From positions 1 through 29,659 of the forward strand of contig CBESOB010000011.1 of assembly GCA_965530995.1 (NCBI GenBank): a stretch of DNA of 29,659 bases, in the 5' to 3' direction. The DNA comes from JABABD01 sp965530995. Its GTDB lineage: Bacteria; Bacteroidota; Bacteroidia; Flavobacteriales; Flavobacteriaceae. Below the pieces are notes generated by a model. The model searched no databases, had not been told where the DNA came from, and saw only the letters and a program-made list of their open reading frames with translations. The number at the start of each line of letters is the position of its first letter. The stretch's first letter is position 1. A program made the translations under genes and the position numbers. Of the stretch, positions 14,760 through 23,404 are shown piece by piece.

Positions 14760-16793
14760 TTAGATGAGTCCGTTATATTTTCTCATAAACCACTCTATTG
14801 CTAGACTCAAAGCAACGATGGCTAGAAGGTATTTCCAATCGATTAAAGGTACGATTTTTTTAGTACTCTTTTGTATTGTAGCAAAGCGCTTATCACTAAT
14901 TAATTGAGATACGAGACTGTCGGTATTTGCAATAAAATAAGCACTTCCATTACTATTGGAAGCTAAGCGCTGTAATTTTGTCACATCCGCATTCAAGAAT
15001 TGTTGTTCTACATTAAAATCCAGAATAGTGAAGCTGCCAGATTGCTTCATGCCTTCGTTGGTAACAGCCACGGTAAATGTGTATTCTGATGCCGGCAGAC
15101 TGCTTAGATCTACCTCGTAATTTGTATTATTCAAAATGAATGGTAAGGATCTTGATTCTCCCGTTATTTTGTCTTTCAGGCTAATATTCAAGGATCCTCG
15201 ATTGTCAAACTCATAGTTTTTATCGAAAAATTGCGCGGATATCTTCACGGGACTACTGCCATCGTAAAAGGAATCGTAATTTAAACTCAATCTGTTTCGT
15301 CGTTTATTGGACGCAAGGTATTGTATCAATTTGCCAATAAAATTATCGAAGTCATTGAAGGACCTTGCATTCAGGTAACTTTGCGCACGCCACTTCCAGA
15401 TACCTTCCCCAAATAAGAAGGCTTGTCTTTTCTCACCCGTTTCAAGAGTCGCCATTAATATTTCTTCGGTCTCTATATTGCCAATTTTCTTATACAGCAT
15501 CGCTTCAACAGTAGATGAGAATTCTATTTCTCCAAATGACGATACTAATGGTGGATAGCTATTGAATTTAAGGTCATCAATTATAAATGCATTATATCCA
15601 GTATTAAGAACGGCCTGATATTGATCTGTTTGATTGGTTTGGTCTTTGTCAAAATAGGTGAACACATTTCCGAGAAAGTTCCAGTCCGTGGCTGTACCCG
15701 TAATTGTAAAGTGATTTTTTTTACTCGCTTCAATCGCATCGTAAATTGCCTTGAACTTCCTATTTGGTTGATAAAGAATCACTAATTGGTAATTATCTAA
15801 AGTAGCAATGCCAACATTTGGTTTTAAAAAAGTCACCGAACGCTGCTCGTTACTCTCAATGGATTTTTTTAATGCACCAAGATCTGGGTGAATAATATCA
15901 CTGATAATGGCAACGTTTGTCTTCTGGTCAATCACTTCTACTGCAAATGCCTTACTATTATTAACAACATTCTTCTCAATGGCCATAGGGACTATTTGTG
16001 CTGTATAACTGCGCACTCCTACCCTGTTTGCTGGTAAATCGAAATTGAGAATCTGTGAGTTATTCTCTTTTGAAAATGAAATGGATTTACTGAATATATT
16101 ACTGTTCCCAGACTTAACAATAAAACGAGAATTTACATTCTCATTTCCGTTGTATGTCAATATGACTTCCACTGGAAAACGATTCTTCAAATAGGCATAT
16201 TTATTGACATTTAATTGTTGTATCCGAAAATCTGCATATGTTACTGTATCGCCAAGAATAATGGGGAAAATCGGCTGGTCATAATCTTGAGATATGAATT
16301 CGTAGTCATTACCATAAGTCTGATTTCCATCAGTAATAATTAAAGTCGGCGCTATTGTATTCTTATACACTTGTGATAACTCATTAAAAACCTTAGTGAG
16401 ATTGGTCTGTTTCGCCTTAAAGGATAATGAGTCTGAAGTGTTTAGACCATTGCCAAAAGTATAGCGGTCTATTTCAAAACGTTTCTTGAGTTCTTCGTTA
16501 TTGGTCAGCTCATTCAGAATCGTGATCGCATTACTATCTTGTTTAAGGTAAGCTATAGATTCTGAATTATCTACCACGAGTACCAAATTTGGTTTTTCAT
16601 TGAAAAATGATATCTGTTCAAACTTAGGGTTGATGAGCAGAAGCAGTAGTGAAAATATACTTATAAACCGTAAAAAGGTATAGAGCATCAATTGCTTTCC
16701 TTTTTGCTTTGCCGAAAACCAATATTGAAAAAGCGCTAAAAATAGCGCTATGATTCCTGCTAAGATGATATATAATAGTGTTGTTGTGGACAT
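14760..16793 (-). CDS. VWA-domain membrane protein
   Basis: A 677-residue inner-membrane protein with two N-terminal helices (about 6-27 and 37-54), a large periplasm-facing region, and one C-terminal helix (about 648-667, WKYLLAIVALSLAIEWF). Just after the second helix comes a von Willebrand factor A-like domain with the MIDAS metal site: VVDNSESI (DxSxS, Asp75, Ser77, Ser79), a TNLTK segment, and ITDGNQTYGND. Later, VAIISDIIHPDLGALKKSI (from about 295) starts a class I glutamine-amidotransferase-like fold that lacks an obvious catalytic Cys. The layout matches Bacteroidota 'VWA domain' proteins related to aerotolerance-type systems. Gap to fabG is 7 bases, so they are probably one operon. 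The ligand is unknown. Confidence 0.83.
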   Translation of the reverse strand: MSTTTLLYIILAGIIALFLALFQYWFSAKQKGKQLMLYTFLRFISIFSLLLLLINPKFEQISFFNEKPNLVLVVDNSESIAYLKQDSNAITILNELTNNEELKKRFEIDRYTFGNGLNTSDSLSFKAKQTNLTKVFNELSQVYKNTIAPTLIITDGNQTYGNDYEFISQDYDQPIFPIILGDTVTYADFRIQQLNVNKYAYLKNRFPVEVILTYNGNENVNSRFIVKSGNSNIFSKSISFSKENNSQILNFDLPANRVGVRSYTAQIVPMAIEKNVVNNSKAFAVEVIDQKTNVAIISDIIHPDLGALKKSIESNEQRSVTFLKPNVGIATLDNYQLVILYQPNRKFKAIYDAIEASKKNHFTITGTATDWNFLGNVFTYFDKDQTNQTDQYQAVLNTGYNAFIIDDLKFNSYPPLVSSFGEIEFSSTVEAMLYKKIGNIETEEILMATLETGEKRQAFLFGEGIWKWRAQSYLNARSFNDFDNFIGKLIQYLASNKRRNRLSLNYDSFYDGSSPVKISAQFFDKNYEFDNRGSLNISLKDKITGESRSLPFILNNTNYEVDLSSLPASEYTFTVAVTNEGMKQSGSFTILDFNVEQQFLNADVTKLQRLASNSNGSAYFIANTDSLVSQLISDKRFATIQKSTKKIVPLIDWKYLLAIVALSLAIEWFMRKYNGLI

Positions 16794-16800
16794 TTATGAT

Positions 16801-17547
16801 TTAAGTCAACATGCCTCCATCAACATGAATGGTTTGACCTGTTACATAAGACGACATATCACTTGCCAAGAACAGACAAACATTAGCTACATCTTCTGGA
16901 CTTCCACCTCGTCTTAAAGGAATTGCCGTGCGCCAAGCTTTTACTTGTGCTTCGTCTAACTGTGCGGTCATTTCAGTCTCTATGAAACCTGGTGCAATTG
17001 CATTACATCTAATATTCCTAGACCCTAATTCCAATGCCACCGATTTTGTAAAACCTATAATGCCAGCTTTAGATGCCGCATAATTGGTTTGTCCTGCATT
17101 GCCCTTAACACCAACTACAGAACTCATATTAATGATAGAGCCCTTGCGTTGTCTTAACATGGTGGCTTGTACGGCCTTTGTCATATTGAAAACCGATTTT
17201 AAATTGACTTCTATGACCCTATCAAAATCCCCTTCACTCATTCGCATAAGCAGATTATCTTTAGTAATTCCAGCATTGTTGACCAATATGTCGATTCCTC
17301 CAAATTCCTCAAGCACATATTCCACTAGATCCAGAGCTTGCTTATAATTTGCAGCATTACTTTTATATCCTTTTGCCTTAACCCCAAGTGCTTGTAAATC
17401 TTTTTCCAGTTGGTCGGACGCAGCAACGGAAGATGCATAAGTGAAAGCAACATTGGCTCCATGTTTCGCAAATACTTCTGCTATTCCTTTACCTATCCCC
17501 CTACTTGCACCAGTAATGATCGCTGTTTTTCCTTCGAGTAATTTCAT
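16801..17547 (-). CDS. fabG: 3-oxoacyl-[acyl-carrier-protein] reductase
   Basis: NADPH-dependent reduction of 3-oxoacyl-ACP in fatty acid elongation (FASII), cytoplasmic. It is a 248-residue classical short-chain dehydrogenase: TGASRGIG cofactor motif (13-20), NNAG (90-93), Asn115, SS at 142-143, and the YAASK catalytic motif with Tyr156 and Lys160; the C-terminus GQTIHVDGGML is typical of FabG. Residue spacing matches characterised FabG. It is first of a minus-strand set (VWA gene 7 bases later, then SPFH). It is not on the sucD transcript: a strong terminator lies between them and a -7 box (TATATTTG) lies just before fabG. Confidence 0.94.
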   Translation of the reverse strand: MKLLEGKTAIITGASRGIGKGIAEVFAKHGANVAFTYASSVAASDQLEKDLQALGVKAKGYKSNAANYKQALDLVEYVLEEFGGIDILVNNAGITKDNLLMRMSEGDFDRVIEVNLKSVFNMTKAVQATMLRQRKGSIINMSSVVGVKGNAGQTNYAASKAGIIGFTKSVALELGSRNIRCNAIAPGFIETEMTAQLDEAQVKAWRTAIPLRRGGSPEDVANVCLFLASDMSSYVTGQTIHVDGGMLT

Positions 17548-17574
17548 TGAAATATGTTTGTATTATTGGTGTAT

Positions 17575-17608
17575 CAAATATAAGTGATCCAATTGATCTA
17601 ATAATCAA
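17575..17608 (-). promoter_or_regulatory. Putative promoter for fabG
   Basis: Minus strand TTG (17608-17606), 23-base spacer, TATATTTG (17582-17575). The -33 part overlaps the U run of the sucD terminator. The box is 27 bases before the ATG at 17547. Confidence 0.45.
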
Positions 17609-17633
17609 AAAATCCCGCCAATGGCAGGATTTT
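17607..17633 (-). terminator. Rho-independent terminator after sucD
   Basis: Minus-strand stem of 11 pairs (one U-G), arms 17633-17623 and 17619-17609, 3-base loop, followed by a run of U (17612-17607). It starts 21 bases past the sucD stop. Confidence 0.88.
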
Positions 17634-17654
17634 ATAATAGATTTATGATTATAC

Positions 17655-18527
17655 TTAGCGAAGGACTTCAGCCACCTTTTTACCTATCTCAGCAGGTGAA
17701 TCAACTACATGAATTCCGCAGTCTCTCATAATGTTCTTTTTTGCTTGGGCAGTATCATCACTACCACCAACGATTGCACCCGCATGTCCCATTGTTCGTC
17801 CAGCAGGAGCGGTTTCTCCTGCAATGAAACCCACTATTGGTTTTTTGCTACCACTAGCTTGATACCATTTGGCAGCGTCTGCTTCCAATTGCCCACCGAT
17901 TTCACCTATCATGACCACACATTCGGTCTCAGGGTCATTGATCAATAATTCAACTGCTTCTTTAGTGGTTGTTCCTATTATTGGATCGCCACCTATTCCT
18001 ATTGCTGTCGTAATTCCTAGGCCTTGTTTAACCACTTGATCGGCAGCTTCATAAGTCAAGGTTCCTGATTTTGACACCACGCCAACCGTACCTTTTTTGA
18101 AAACAAAACCTGGCATAATACCTACTTTGGCCTCTTCTGGCGTAATAACACCTGGGCAATTGGGTCCAATAAGCCTACAATCCCTATCTTTTATGTAATC
18201 TGCAGCCTTGATCATATCGGCTACAGGAATGCCTTCAGTTATCGCAATGATTACCTTAATTCCAGCATCCGCCGCTTCCATGATGGCATCAGCAGCAAAG
18301 GCCGGTGGAACGAAAATAATGGTAGTATCTGCTCCAACTTTTTCTACAGCATCTTGAACCGTATTGAAAACTGGCTTATCTAGATGCGTTTGTCCTCCTT
18401 TACCAGGAGTTACACCACCAACGACATTAGTACCATATTCAATCATTTGTCCAGCATGAAATGTACCTTCACTACCAGTAAAACCTTGTACAATTATCTT
18501 TGAATCCTTATTTACTAAAACGCTCAT
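17655..18527 (-). CDS. sucD: Succinate-CoA ligase subunit alpha
   Basis: Alpha subunit of the TCA-cycle enzyme that converts succinyl-CoA to succinate while making ATP or GTP. The 290-residue length is typical. Features: the CoA-binding Rossmann fold GFTGSEGTFHAG (15-26), GGVTPGKGG (37-45), IGPNCPG (120-126), SGTLTYE (154-160), and GRTMGHAGAIVGG with the phosphorylated His248. The beta subunit (sucC) is not in the window. The gene follows the second lpxD gene (90-base gap with a -7 box) and ends at a strong terminator, so it can be read both from that internal promoter and from the upstream lpx operon. Confidence 0.97.
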   Translation of the reverse strand: MSVLVNKDSKIIVQGFTGSEGTFHAGQMIEYGTNVVGGVTPGKGGQTHLDKPVFNTVQDAVEKVGADTTIIFVPPAFAADAIMEAADAGIKVIIAITEGIPVADMIKAADYIKDRDCRLIGPNCPGVITPEEAKVGIMPGFVFKKGTVGVVSKSGTLTYEAADQVVKQGLGITTAIGIGGDPIIGTTTKEAVELLINDPETECVVMIGEIGGQLEADAAKWYQASGSKKPIVGFIAGETAPAGRTMGHAGAIVGGSDDTAQAKKNIMRDCGIHVVDSPAEIGKKVAEVLR

Positions 18528-18597
18528 TAATTAATTGTTTTATTGATGACTTTTGAATGACATTGAACTCTTGAATTTATATTACTAAGTTCTTTGG

Positions 18598-18605
18598 CAA
18601 AAGTA
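18598..18605 (-). promoter_or_regulatory. Putative -7 box for sucD
   Basis: TACTTTTG on the minus strand (TAnnTTTG), about 70 bases before the ATG. It would give sucD its own transcript, separate from the lpx block. No -33 TTG seen. Confidence 0.4.
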
Positions 18606-18617
18606 CTTTTTTGAAAG

Positions 18618-19556
18618 TTATTTTCTCTCTTTTAATTGTTTAATTATTTCAGGAATTTGACGAATGGCAGCTAATTCCTTGTATTTCGACCTGAAGTCAT
18701 CGGCAGGAGTGCCAAAATAACTTTTATGACCTTCCAAGGATTTACTCACACCTGATTGCGCTGAAATTACTGCTTTGGTTCCGATGGTAATGGCACTAGT
18801 GACTCCTACTTGTCCCCAAATTGTTACTTCGTCCTCAATAATTACGCAGCCCGCAATACCTGTTTGAGATGCGATCAGGCATTTTTTTCCAATAACAGTA
18901 TCATGCCCTACTTGTATTTGATTATCCAATTTAGAGCCTTCACCTATCACCGTATCTCCAGTTACGCCCTTGTCGATTGTACAAAGTGCCCCTAAGTCGA
19001 CATTATCCTCAATGACTACCCGCCCACCAGATTTTAATTGATCGAATCCTTCTGGTCGATTCTTGTAATAAAACGCACTGCTACCTAAAACACAACCAGC
19101 ATGAATAATAACGTTATTCCCGATTACGGTATCATCATAAATATTTACATTGGAATGAATAACACAATTATCACCGATAACCACATTGTTACCAATAAAA
19201 CAATTAGGCTGAATGACTGTATTCTTACCTATTTTGGCAGTTGGTGAAATCGCAGTACTAGCTGATTGAAATGGTTTAAAATGATGAGTAAGGGTATTGA
19301 AATCCCTAAATGGATCATCAGAAACAAGAAGTGATTTGCCTTCTGGACAGTCTACCTGTTTATTTATTAGCACCACCGTTGCTGCTGACTGAAGAGCTTT
19401 GTCGTAATACTTAGGATGGTCCACAAACACAATATCTCCAGGAGAGACCACATGTATTTCATTCATTCCTTCTACTGGAAAATCATCAGCACCTACATAT
19501 GTGCTTCCAATTATTTTGGAGATTTCTTTTAGAGTATGTATTCTAGGAAATTTCAA
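18618..19556 (-). CDS. LpxD-like acyltransferase paralog
   Basis: A 312-residue protein of the LpxD type: an N-terminal uridine-binding-like domain, then a left-handed beta-helix built of hexapeptide repeats ([IV]GxxxxI; many between about 105 and 290), then a C-terminal helix. It carries KLDNQIQVGHDTVIG with His218, which aligns with the catalytic His of LpxD. It differs from the window's other lpxD (22319-23347) by an inserted YYKNRPEGF and by sequence drift. The start is TTG at 19556: no ATG fits, and MKF at the start matches the family. It begins 5 bases after the efp stop. Second LpxD-type genes are common in Bacteroidota; whether it acylates lipid A or another UDP-sugar is open. Confidence 0.85.
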   Translation of the reverse strand: MKFPRIHTLKEISKIIGSTYVGADDFPVEGMNEIHVVSPGDIVFVDHPKYYDKALQSAATVVLINKQVDCPEGKSLLVSDDPFRDFNTLTHHFKPFQSASTAISPTAKIGKNTVIQPNCFIGNNVVIGDNCVIHSNVNIYDDTVIGNNVIIHAGCVLGSSAFYYKNRPEGFDQLKSGGRVVIEDNVDLGALCTIDKGVTGDTVIGEGSKLDNQIQVGHDTVIGKKCLIASQTGIAGCVIIEDEVTIWGQVGVTSAITIGTKAVISAQSGVSKSLEGHKSYFGTPADDFRSKYKELAAIRQIPEIIKQLKERK

Positions 19557-19561
19557 GGCAA

Positions 19562-20128
19562 TTATTCTTTGATACGTTCTTTATATGTTCCTTTTGCAGT
19601 CTCAATTTTTATCTTATCACCTTCATTGATGAACAAAGGAACATTCACGATTGCTCCAGTTTCCACGGTGGCTGGTTTGGTGGCATTTGTAGCTGTATTC
19701 CCCTTAACACCAGGTTCTGCAGCTGTGACTTCCAAAATTACACTTGCTGGCATCTCCACAGATAGTGGCATATTATCTTCGGTGTTGATAATTACAGTCA
19801 CTACTTGTCCTTCCTTCATGAGACTTGGATTATCTAATACAGATTCTTGCAATTGAATCTGGGTATAATCTTCCGTATTCATAAAATGGTAGAATTCACC
19901 ATCATTATATAAGTATTGAAATTTATGTGTTTCCACCCGTACATCTTCAATTTTATGTCCAGCAGAGAATGTATTGTCGATGACCTTACCAGTAGTGACA
20001 CTTTTCAATTTAGTACGCACGAATGCAGGTCCTTTGCCAGGTTTAACATGCAAGAATTCGATTACTTTAAAGATATCGTGATTATATTTTATGCATAATC
20101 CATTTCTAATGTCTGATGTGCTTGCCAT
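19562..20128 (-). CDS. efp: Translation elongation factor P
   Basis: Relieves ribosome stalling at polyproline stretches. The 188-residue protein has the three-domain EF-P layout: N-terminal KOW-like domain with HVKPGKGPAFVRTKL, where the Lys of the PGKG loop is the modification site in E. coli (there by EpmA); then the OB domain with YLYNDGEFYHFMNTEDYTQ; and the C-terminal OB domain ending ATVETGAIVNVPLFINEGDKIKIET. Length is normal. It lies between lpxA (9 bases upstream) and the lpxD paralog (5 bases downstream), so it is read in the lpx operon. How its Lys is modified here cannot be seen. Confidence 0.96.
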   Translation of the reverse strand: MASTSDIRNGLCIKYNHDIFKVIEFLHVKPGKGPAFVRTKLKSVTTGKVIDNTFSAGHKIEDVRVETHKFQYLYNDGEFYHFMNTEDYTQIQLQESVLDNPSLMKEGQVVTVIINTEDNMPLSVEMPASVILEVTAAEPGVKGNTATNATKPATVETGAIVNVPLFINEGDKIKIETAKGTYKERIKE

Positions 20129-20137
20129 TTCTTGTTT

Positions 20138-20923
20138 TTAGTTTGATTTAAAATAACCTTTCATGATACCCCTATGTGAGTTCTTGATGAATTGAAGAAT
20201 CTCATCACGTTCAGAAGTGGCTTCCATTTCAGCTTCTATAATTTCAGAAGCTTGACTATTGTTATAGTTTTTTTGATATAGGATTCTATATATGTCTTGG
20301 ATTTCCCTGATTTTATCAGTTGTGTATCCTCTACGTCTTAGTCCTACAGAATTTATGCCAACATATGATAAGGGTTCTCTAGCAGCTTTCACATATGGAG
20401 GCACATCCTTTCTTACTAAGGATCCTCCAGTCACAAAGGCGTGATTACCTATAGCGCAAAATTGATGAACGGCCGTCATTCCAGCCAATACCACATAATC
20501 TCCTACATTTATATGCCCTGCCAGTGTACTGTTATTAGAAAAAATACAATTTTTACCAACAATACAGTCATGTGCTATATGACAATATGCCATTATTAAA
20601 CAATTATCACCAATCACGGTCTTCATCCTATCTGTGGTACCCCTATTTATAGTAACACATTCACGAATAGTGACATTGTTACCTATTTCAGCAGTGGTAT
20701 CTTCATCGTTATATTTTAGATCCTGTGGAACTCCGGAGATAACGGCTCCAGGAAAAATATTGCAGTTCTTACCAATTCGTGCACCCTCCATAATAACTAC
20801 ATTGGATCCTATCCAGGTACCCTCGCCAATCACCACATTATTATGGATGGTTGCAAAAGGTTCTATAACCACGTTCTTAGCAATTTTAGCCCCTGGATGT
20901 ACAAATGCAAGTGGTTGATTCAT
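20138..20923 (-). CDS. lpxA: UDP-GlcNAc O-acyltransferase
   Basis: First step of lipid A synthesis: transfers a 3-hydroxyacyl chain from ACP to UDP-GlcNAc, in the cytoplasm. The 261-residue protein has the beta-helix of hexapeptide repeats, with the catalytic region MAYCHIAHDC (His115 and His118, of which the second aligns with E. coli His125), GDYVVLAGMTAVHQFC, and the C-terminal helical domain NSVGLRRRGYT. It starts 2 bases after the lpxC-fabZ stop and is followed 9 bases later by efp, so the genes are translated from one message. Length matches E. coli LpxA (262). A typical LpxA with no missing residue. Confidence 0.96.
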   Translation of the reverse strand: MNQPLAFVHPGAKIAKNVVIEPFATIHNNVVIGEGTWIGSNVVIMEGARIGKNCNIFPGAVISGVPQDLKYNDEDTTAEIGNNVTIRECVTINRGTTDRMKTVIGDNCLIMAYCHIAHDCIVGKNCIFSNNSTLAGHINVGDYVVLAGMTAVHQFCAIGNHAFVTGGSLVRKDVPPYVKAAREPLSYVGINSVGLRRRGYTTDKIREIQDIYRILYQKNYNNSQASEIIEAEMEATSERDEILQFIKNSHRGIMKGYFKSN

Positions 20924-20925
20924 AG

Positions 20926-22332
20926 TTATTTAATTTTAGATATTTGAGCCATTAGTTCAGCCTCTGCACATAGTTTGCCATTGGCATAAGCATAACCTTG
21001 CATATGGCAGATTCCTCGTCTAATTGGCGATATTAGATCGCATTTAAAAATCAACGTATCACCTGGTACAACCTTTTGCTTGAACTTAACCTTATCAATT
21101 TTCATGAAGAAGGTTAGATAATTCTCTGGATCAGGAACAGTGCTTAAGACCAAAATCCCTCCTGTTTGAGCCATAGCTTCAACGATCAATACTCCAGGCA
21201 TTACTGGAGCCCCTGGAAAATGCCCTTGAAAGAAGGGCTCGTTCATGGTTACATTTTTACATCCAATTACGTGAGTATCCGATAATTCAAACACTTTGTC
21301 AAGCAGCAAGAAAGGCTGTCTATGCGGCAGCATCTCCATAATCTTGCAAACATCCATCAAAGGCTCTTGATTTAGATCGACAATAGGAACATTATTTCGT
21401 TTCTCTATCTTAATGATCTTAGCCAGCTTTTTTGCAAACTGAGTGTTCACGTAGTGCCCAGGTTTATTTGCAATGACTTTTCCCCGTATGCGAGTTCCGA
21501 CCAAAGCTAGGTCACCTAGAACATCTAGCAACTTATGACGAGCAGCCTCATTGGGATAGTGTAAGGTTAAATTATCCAATATGCCGTTTGGCTTAATGGC
21601 AATCGCATCTTTCTTGAATGCCACTTTCAGTTTTTCCATGGTATCCTTGGAAATCTCTTTATCTACATAAACGATGGCATTATTAAGATCTCCGCCTTTT
21701 ATCAATCCATGTTCTAACAAAGTTTCTAGTTCATGTAGAAAACTAAATGTCCTAGAATCTGCAATTTCTTCCTTGAAATCGGAAATGTGTTTAAGCGTTG
21801 CATTTTGAGTACCTAATACCTTCGTTCCAAAATCTACCATTGTGGTTACTTGGTATTCAGCAGAAGGCATTACTATTATTTCGCTTCCTGATTCTTCATC
21901 AACATAGGAAATGACATCCTTAACTATATATTCTTCCCTGAATTTATCTTGTTCAACGATACCTGCTTTCTCTAAGGCCTCAATGAAGAATTTTGATGAA
22001 CCGTCCATTATCGGCGGCTCTGAAGCATCTAATTCTATAATCGCATTATCTATGTCCATACCAACCAATGCGGCTAGAACATGTTCGGAAGTTTGAATGG
22101 TAACACCATTTTTCTCTAAGCAAGTACCTCTTTGGGTATTAGTTACATAGTTGGCATCTGCTTCTATTAAAGGGCTTCCCTCTAGATCAATGCGCTTGAA
22201 CGCAAATCCTTGATTCTCAGAAGCCGGTTTGAATGTTAGAGTGACTTCTTGACCAGTATGTAAACCAACTCCTTTTAGAGTAACCTCCTTAGCGATAGTC
22301 TTTTGTTTTACTTCAGTGCTAATCATTTTCAT
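20926..22332 (-). CDS. lpxC-fabZ: Bifunctional LpxC deacetylase / FabZ dehydratase fusion
   Basis: Two enzymes in one chain. Residues 1-310 are LpxC, the zinc deacetylase that commits UDP-GlcNAc derivatives to lipid A: SEHVLAAL with His84, RHKLLD with His266 and Asp270 (zinc ligands) and the catalytic GHYVN with His293. Residues about 318-468 are FabZ, the 3-hydroxyacyl-ACP dehydratase of fatty acid synthesis: HRQPFLLLD, GHFPGAPVMPG with His371, and Glu385. The fusion is a known Bacteroidota feature and may balance lipid A with fatty acid supply. The start overlaps the lpxD stop by 14 bases (ATG at 22332, with an alternative ATG at 22326), which suggests translational coupling. Confidence 0.97.
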   Translation of the reverse strand: MKMISTEVKQKTIAKEVTLKGVGLHTGQEVTLTFKPASENQGFAFKRIDLEGSPLIEADANYVTNTQRGTCLEKNGVTIQTSEHVLAALVGMDIDNAIIELDASEPPIMDGSSKFFIEALEKAGIVEQDKFREEYIVKDVISYVDEESGSEIIVMPSAEYQVTTMVDFGTKVLGTQNATLKHISDFKEEIADSRTFSFLHELETLLEHGLIKGGDLNNAIVYVDKEISKDTMEKLKVAFKKDAIAIKPNGILDNLTLHYPNEAARHKLLDVLGDLALVGTRIRGKVIANKPGHYVNTQFAKKLAKIIKIEKRNNVPIVDLNQEPLMDVCKIMEMLPHRQPFLLLDKVFELSDTHVIGCKNVTMNEPFFQGHFPGAPVMPGVLIVEAMAQTGGILVLSTVPDPENYLTFFMKIDKVKFKQKVVPGDTLIFKCDLISPIRRGICHMQGYAYANGKLCAEAELMAQISKIK

Positions 22333-23347
22333 TAAGCTTTTGTTCTATATCACTAATGTTCTTAATAATTTTTGGAAGATTCTTGAAATGCACATATGAC
22401 TTATTATAATCTCCATATGCCAATGCTGGGGAACCTTGCAACACCTCATTGTCTTTTACATTTCTTCCTATACCTGATTGTGCTTGAATTTTTACATTGT
22501 TCCCTATTTCAATATGCCCGACAATACCAACCTGCCCACCTATTTGGCAATTTTCTCCAATTCTTGTTGACCCTGCAATACCAGTTTGAGCTGCAATAAC
22601 CGTATTCTTACCGATTTCAACATTGTGTGCAATTTGAATCTGATTATCCAACTTTACTCCTCTTCTAATAACCGTAGAACCCAATGTGGCTCTATCTATA
22701 GTCGTACCAGCTCCAATATCAACATAATCCTCGATAATGACATTACCAGTTTGAGGTACTTTTTGGTATTCTCCTTTTTCATTTGGAGCAAATCCAAATC
22801 CGTCAGCACCGATTATGGCACCAGAGTTAATTACACAATTATTACCTATTATGCTCTCAGAATATATTTTGGCCCCAGCAAATATGACAACGTCATTCCC
22901 TATTACTGTATTATCTCCGATATAGGAATTGGGGTATATCTTAACATTATCGCCTATAACCACATTATCACCTATATAAGAAAACGCTCCTAGATAGAGT
23001 TGTTCTCCATGAGTCGAGGTGTCTGAAATAAAAGAAGGTTGTTCAACGCCTACCTTATTCATTTTAACTTGGTTGTAATATTCTAATAATTTAGAAAACG
23101 ACTTATAGGCATCGTCAACTTTAATAAGAGTGGTGGTGATATCATTCTCAGCTTCAAAATCCTTGCCAACAATGGTAATCGATGCTTTAGTGGTATAAAT
23201 GAATGATTTGTACTTTGGGTTTGCTAAAAAAGTCAAGGAGCCTTCAATTCCTTCTTCTATTTTAGCCAACTTAGAAACTTCAACATCTGGATTCCCTACA
23301 ACGTCACCTTCTAATATGCCTGCAATTTGCGATGCTGTAAATTTCAT
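22319..23347 (-). CDS. lpxD: UDP-3-O-acylglucosamine N-acyltransferase
   Basis: Third lipid A enzyme: adds a second 3-hydroxyacyl chain to the amino group freed by LpxC. The 342-residue protein has an N-terminal uridine-binding domain (about 1-100; LAKIEEGIEGSLTFLANPKY), then the hexapeptide beta-helix (about 105-310), and a helical end (NLPKIIKNI). NQIQIAHNVEIG carries His241, aligning with the catalytic His of E. coli LpxD; GADGFGFAP is also typical. It is first of the lpx block and overlaps lpxC-fabZ by 14 bases. A -7 box (TATTTTTG) lies 39 bases upstream, inside the short gap to the HD gene. Confidence 0.95.
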   Translation of the reverse strand: MKFTASQIAGILEGDVVGNPDVEVSKLAKIEEGIEGSLTFLANPKYKSFIYTTKASITIVGKDFEAENDITTTLIKVDDAYKSFSKLLEYYNQVKMNKVGVEQPSFISDTSTHGEQLYLGAFSYIGDNVVIGDNVKIYPNSYIGDNTVIGNDVVIFAGAKIYSESIIGNNCVINSGAIIGADGFGFAPNEKGEYQKVPQTGNVIIEDYVDIGAGTTIDRATLGSTVIRRGVKLDNQIQIAHNVEIGKNTVIAAQTGIAGSTRIGENCQIGGQVGIVGHIEIGNNVKIQAQSGIGRNVKDNEVLQGSPALAYGDYNKSYVHFKNLPKIIKNISDIEQKLNEND

Positions 23348-23385
23348 TTGTTTTGTTGTGGAATGCTAATTTTCATTCTGTTGAG

Positions 23386-23393
23386 CAAAAATA
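23386..23393 (-). promoter_or_regulatory. Putative -7 box for lpx operon
   Basis: TATTTTTG on the minus strand (TAnnTTTG), 39 bases before the lpxD ATG at 23347. Two TTTTTGC copies sit next to each other here. No TTG at the expected -33 distance. Confidence 0.4.
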
Positions 23394-23404
23394 GCAAAAA
23401 TGTA

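Noticed and set aside
22586..22993. Long open frame opposite lpxD
   Set aside because: It lies antisense inside a clear LpxD gene and has no recognisable domain; hexapeptide-repeat codons often leave open antisense frames.
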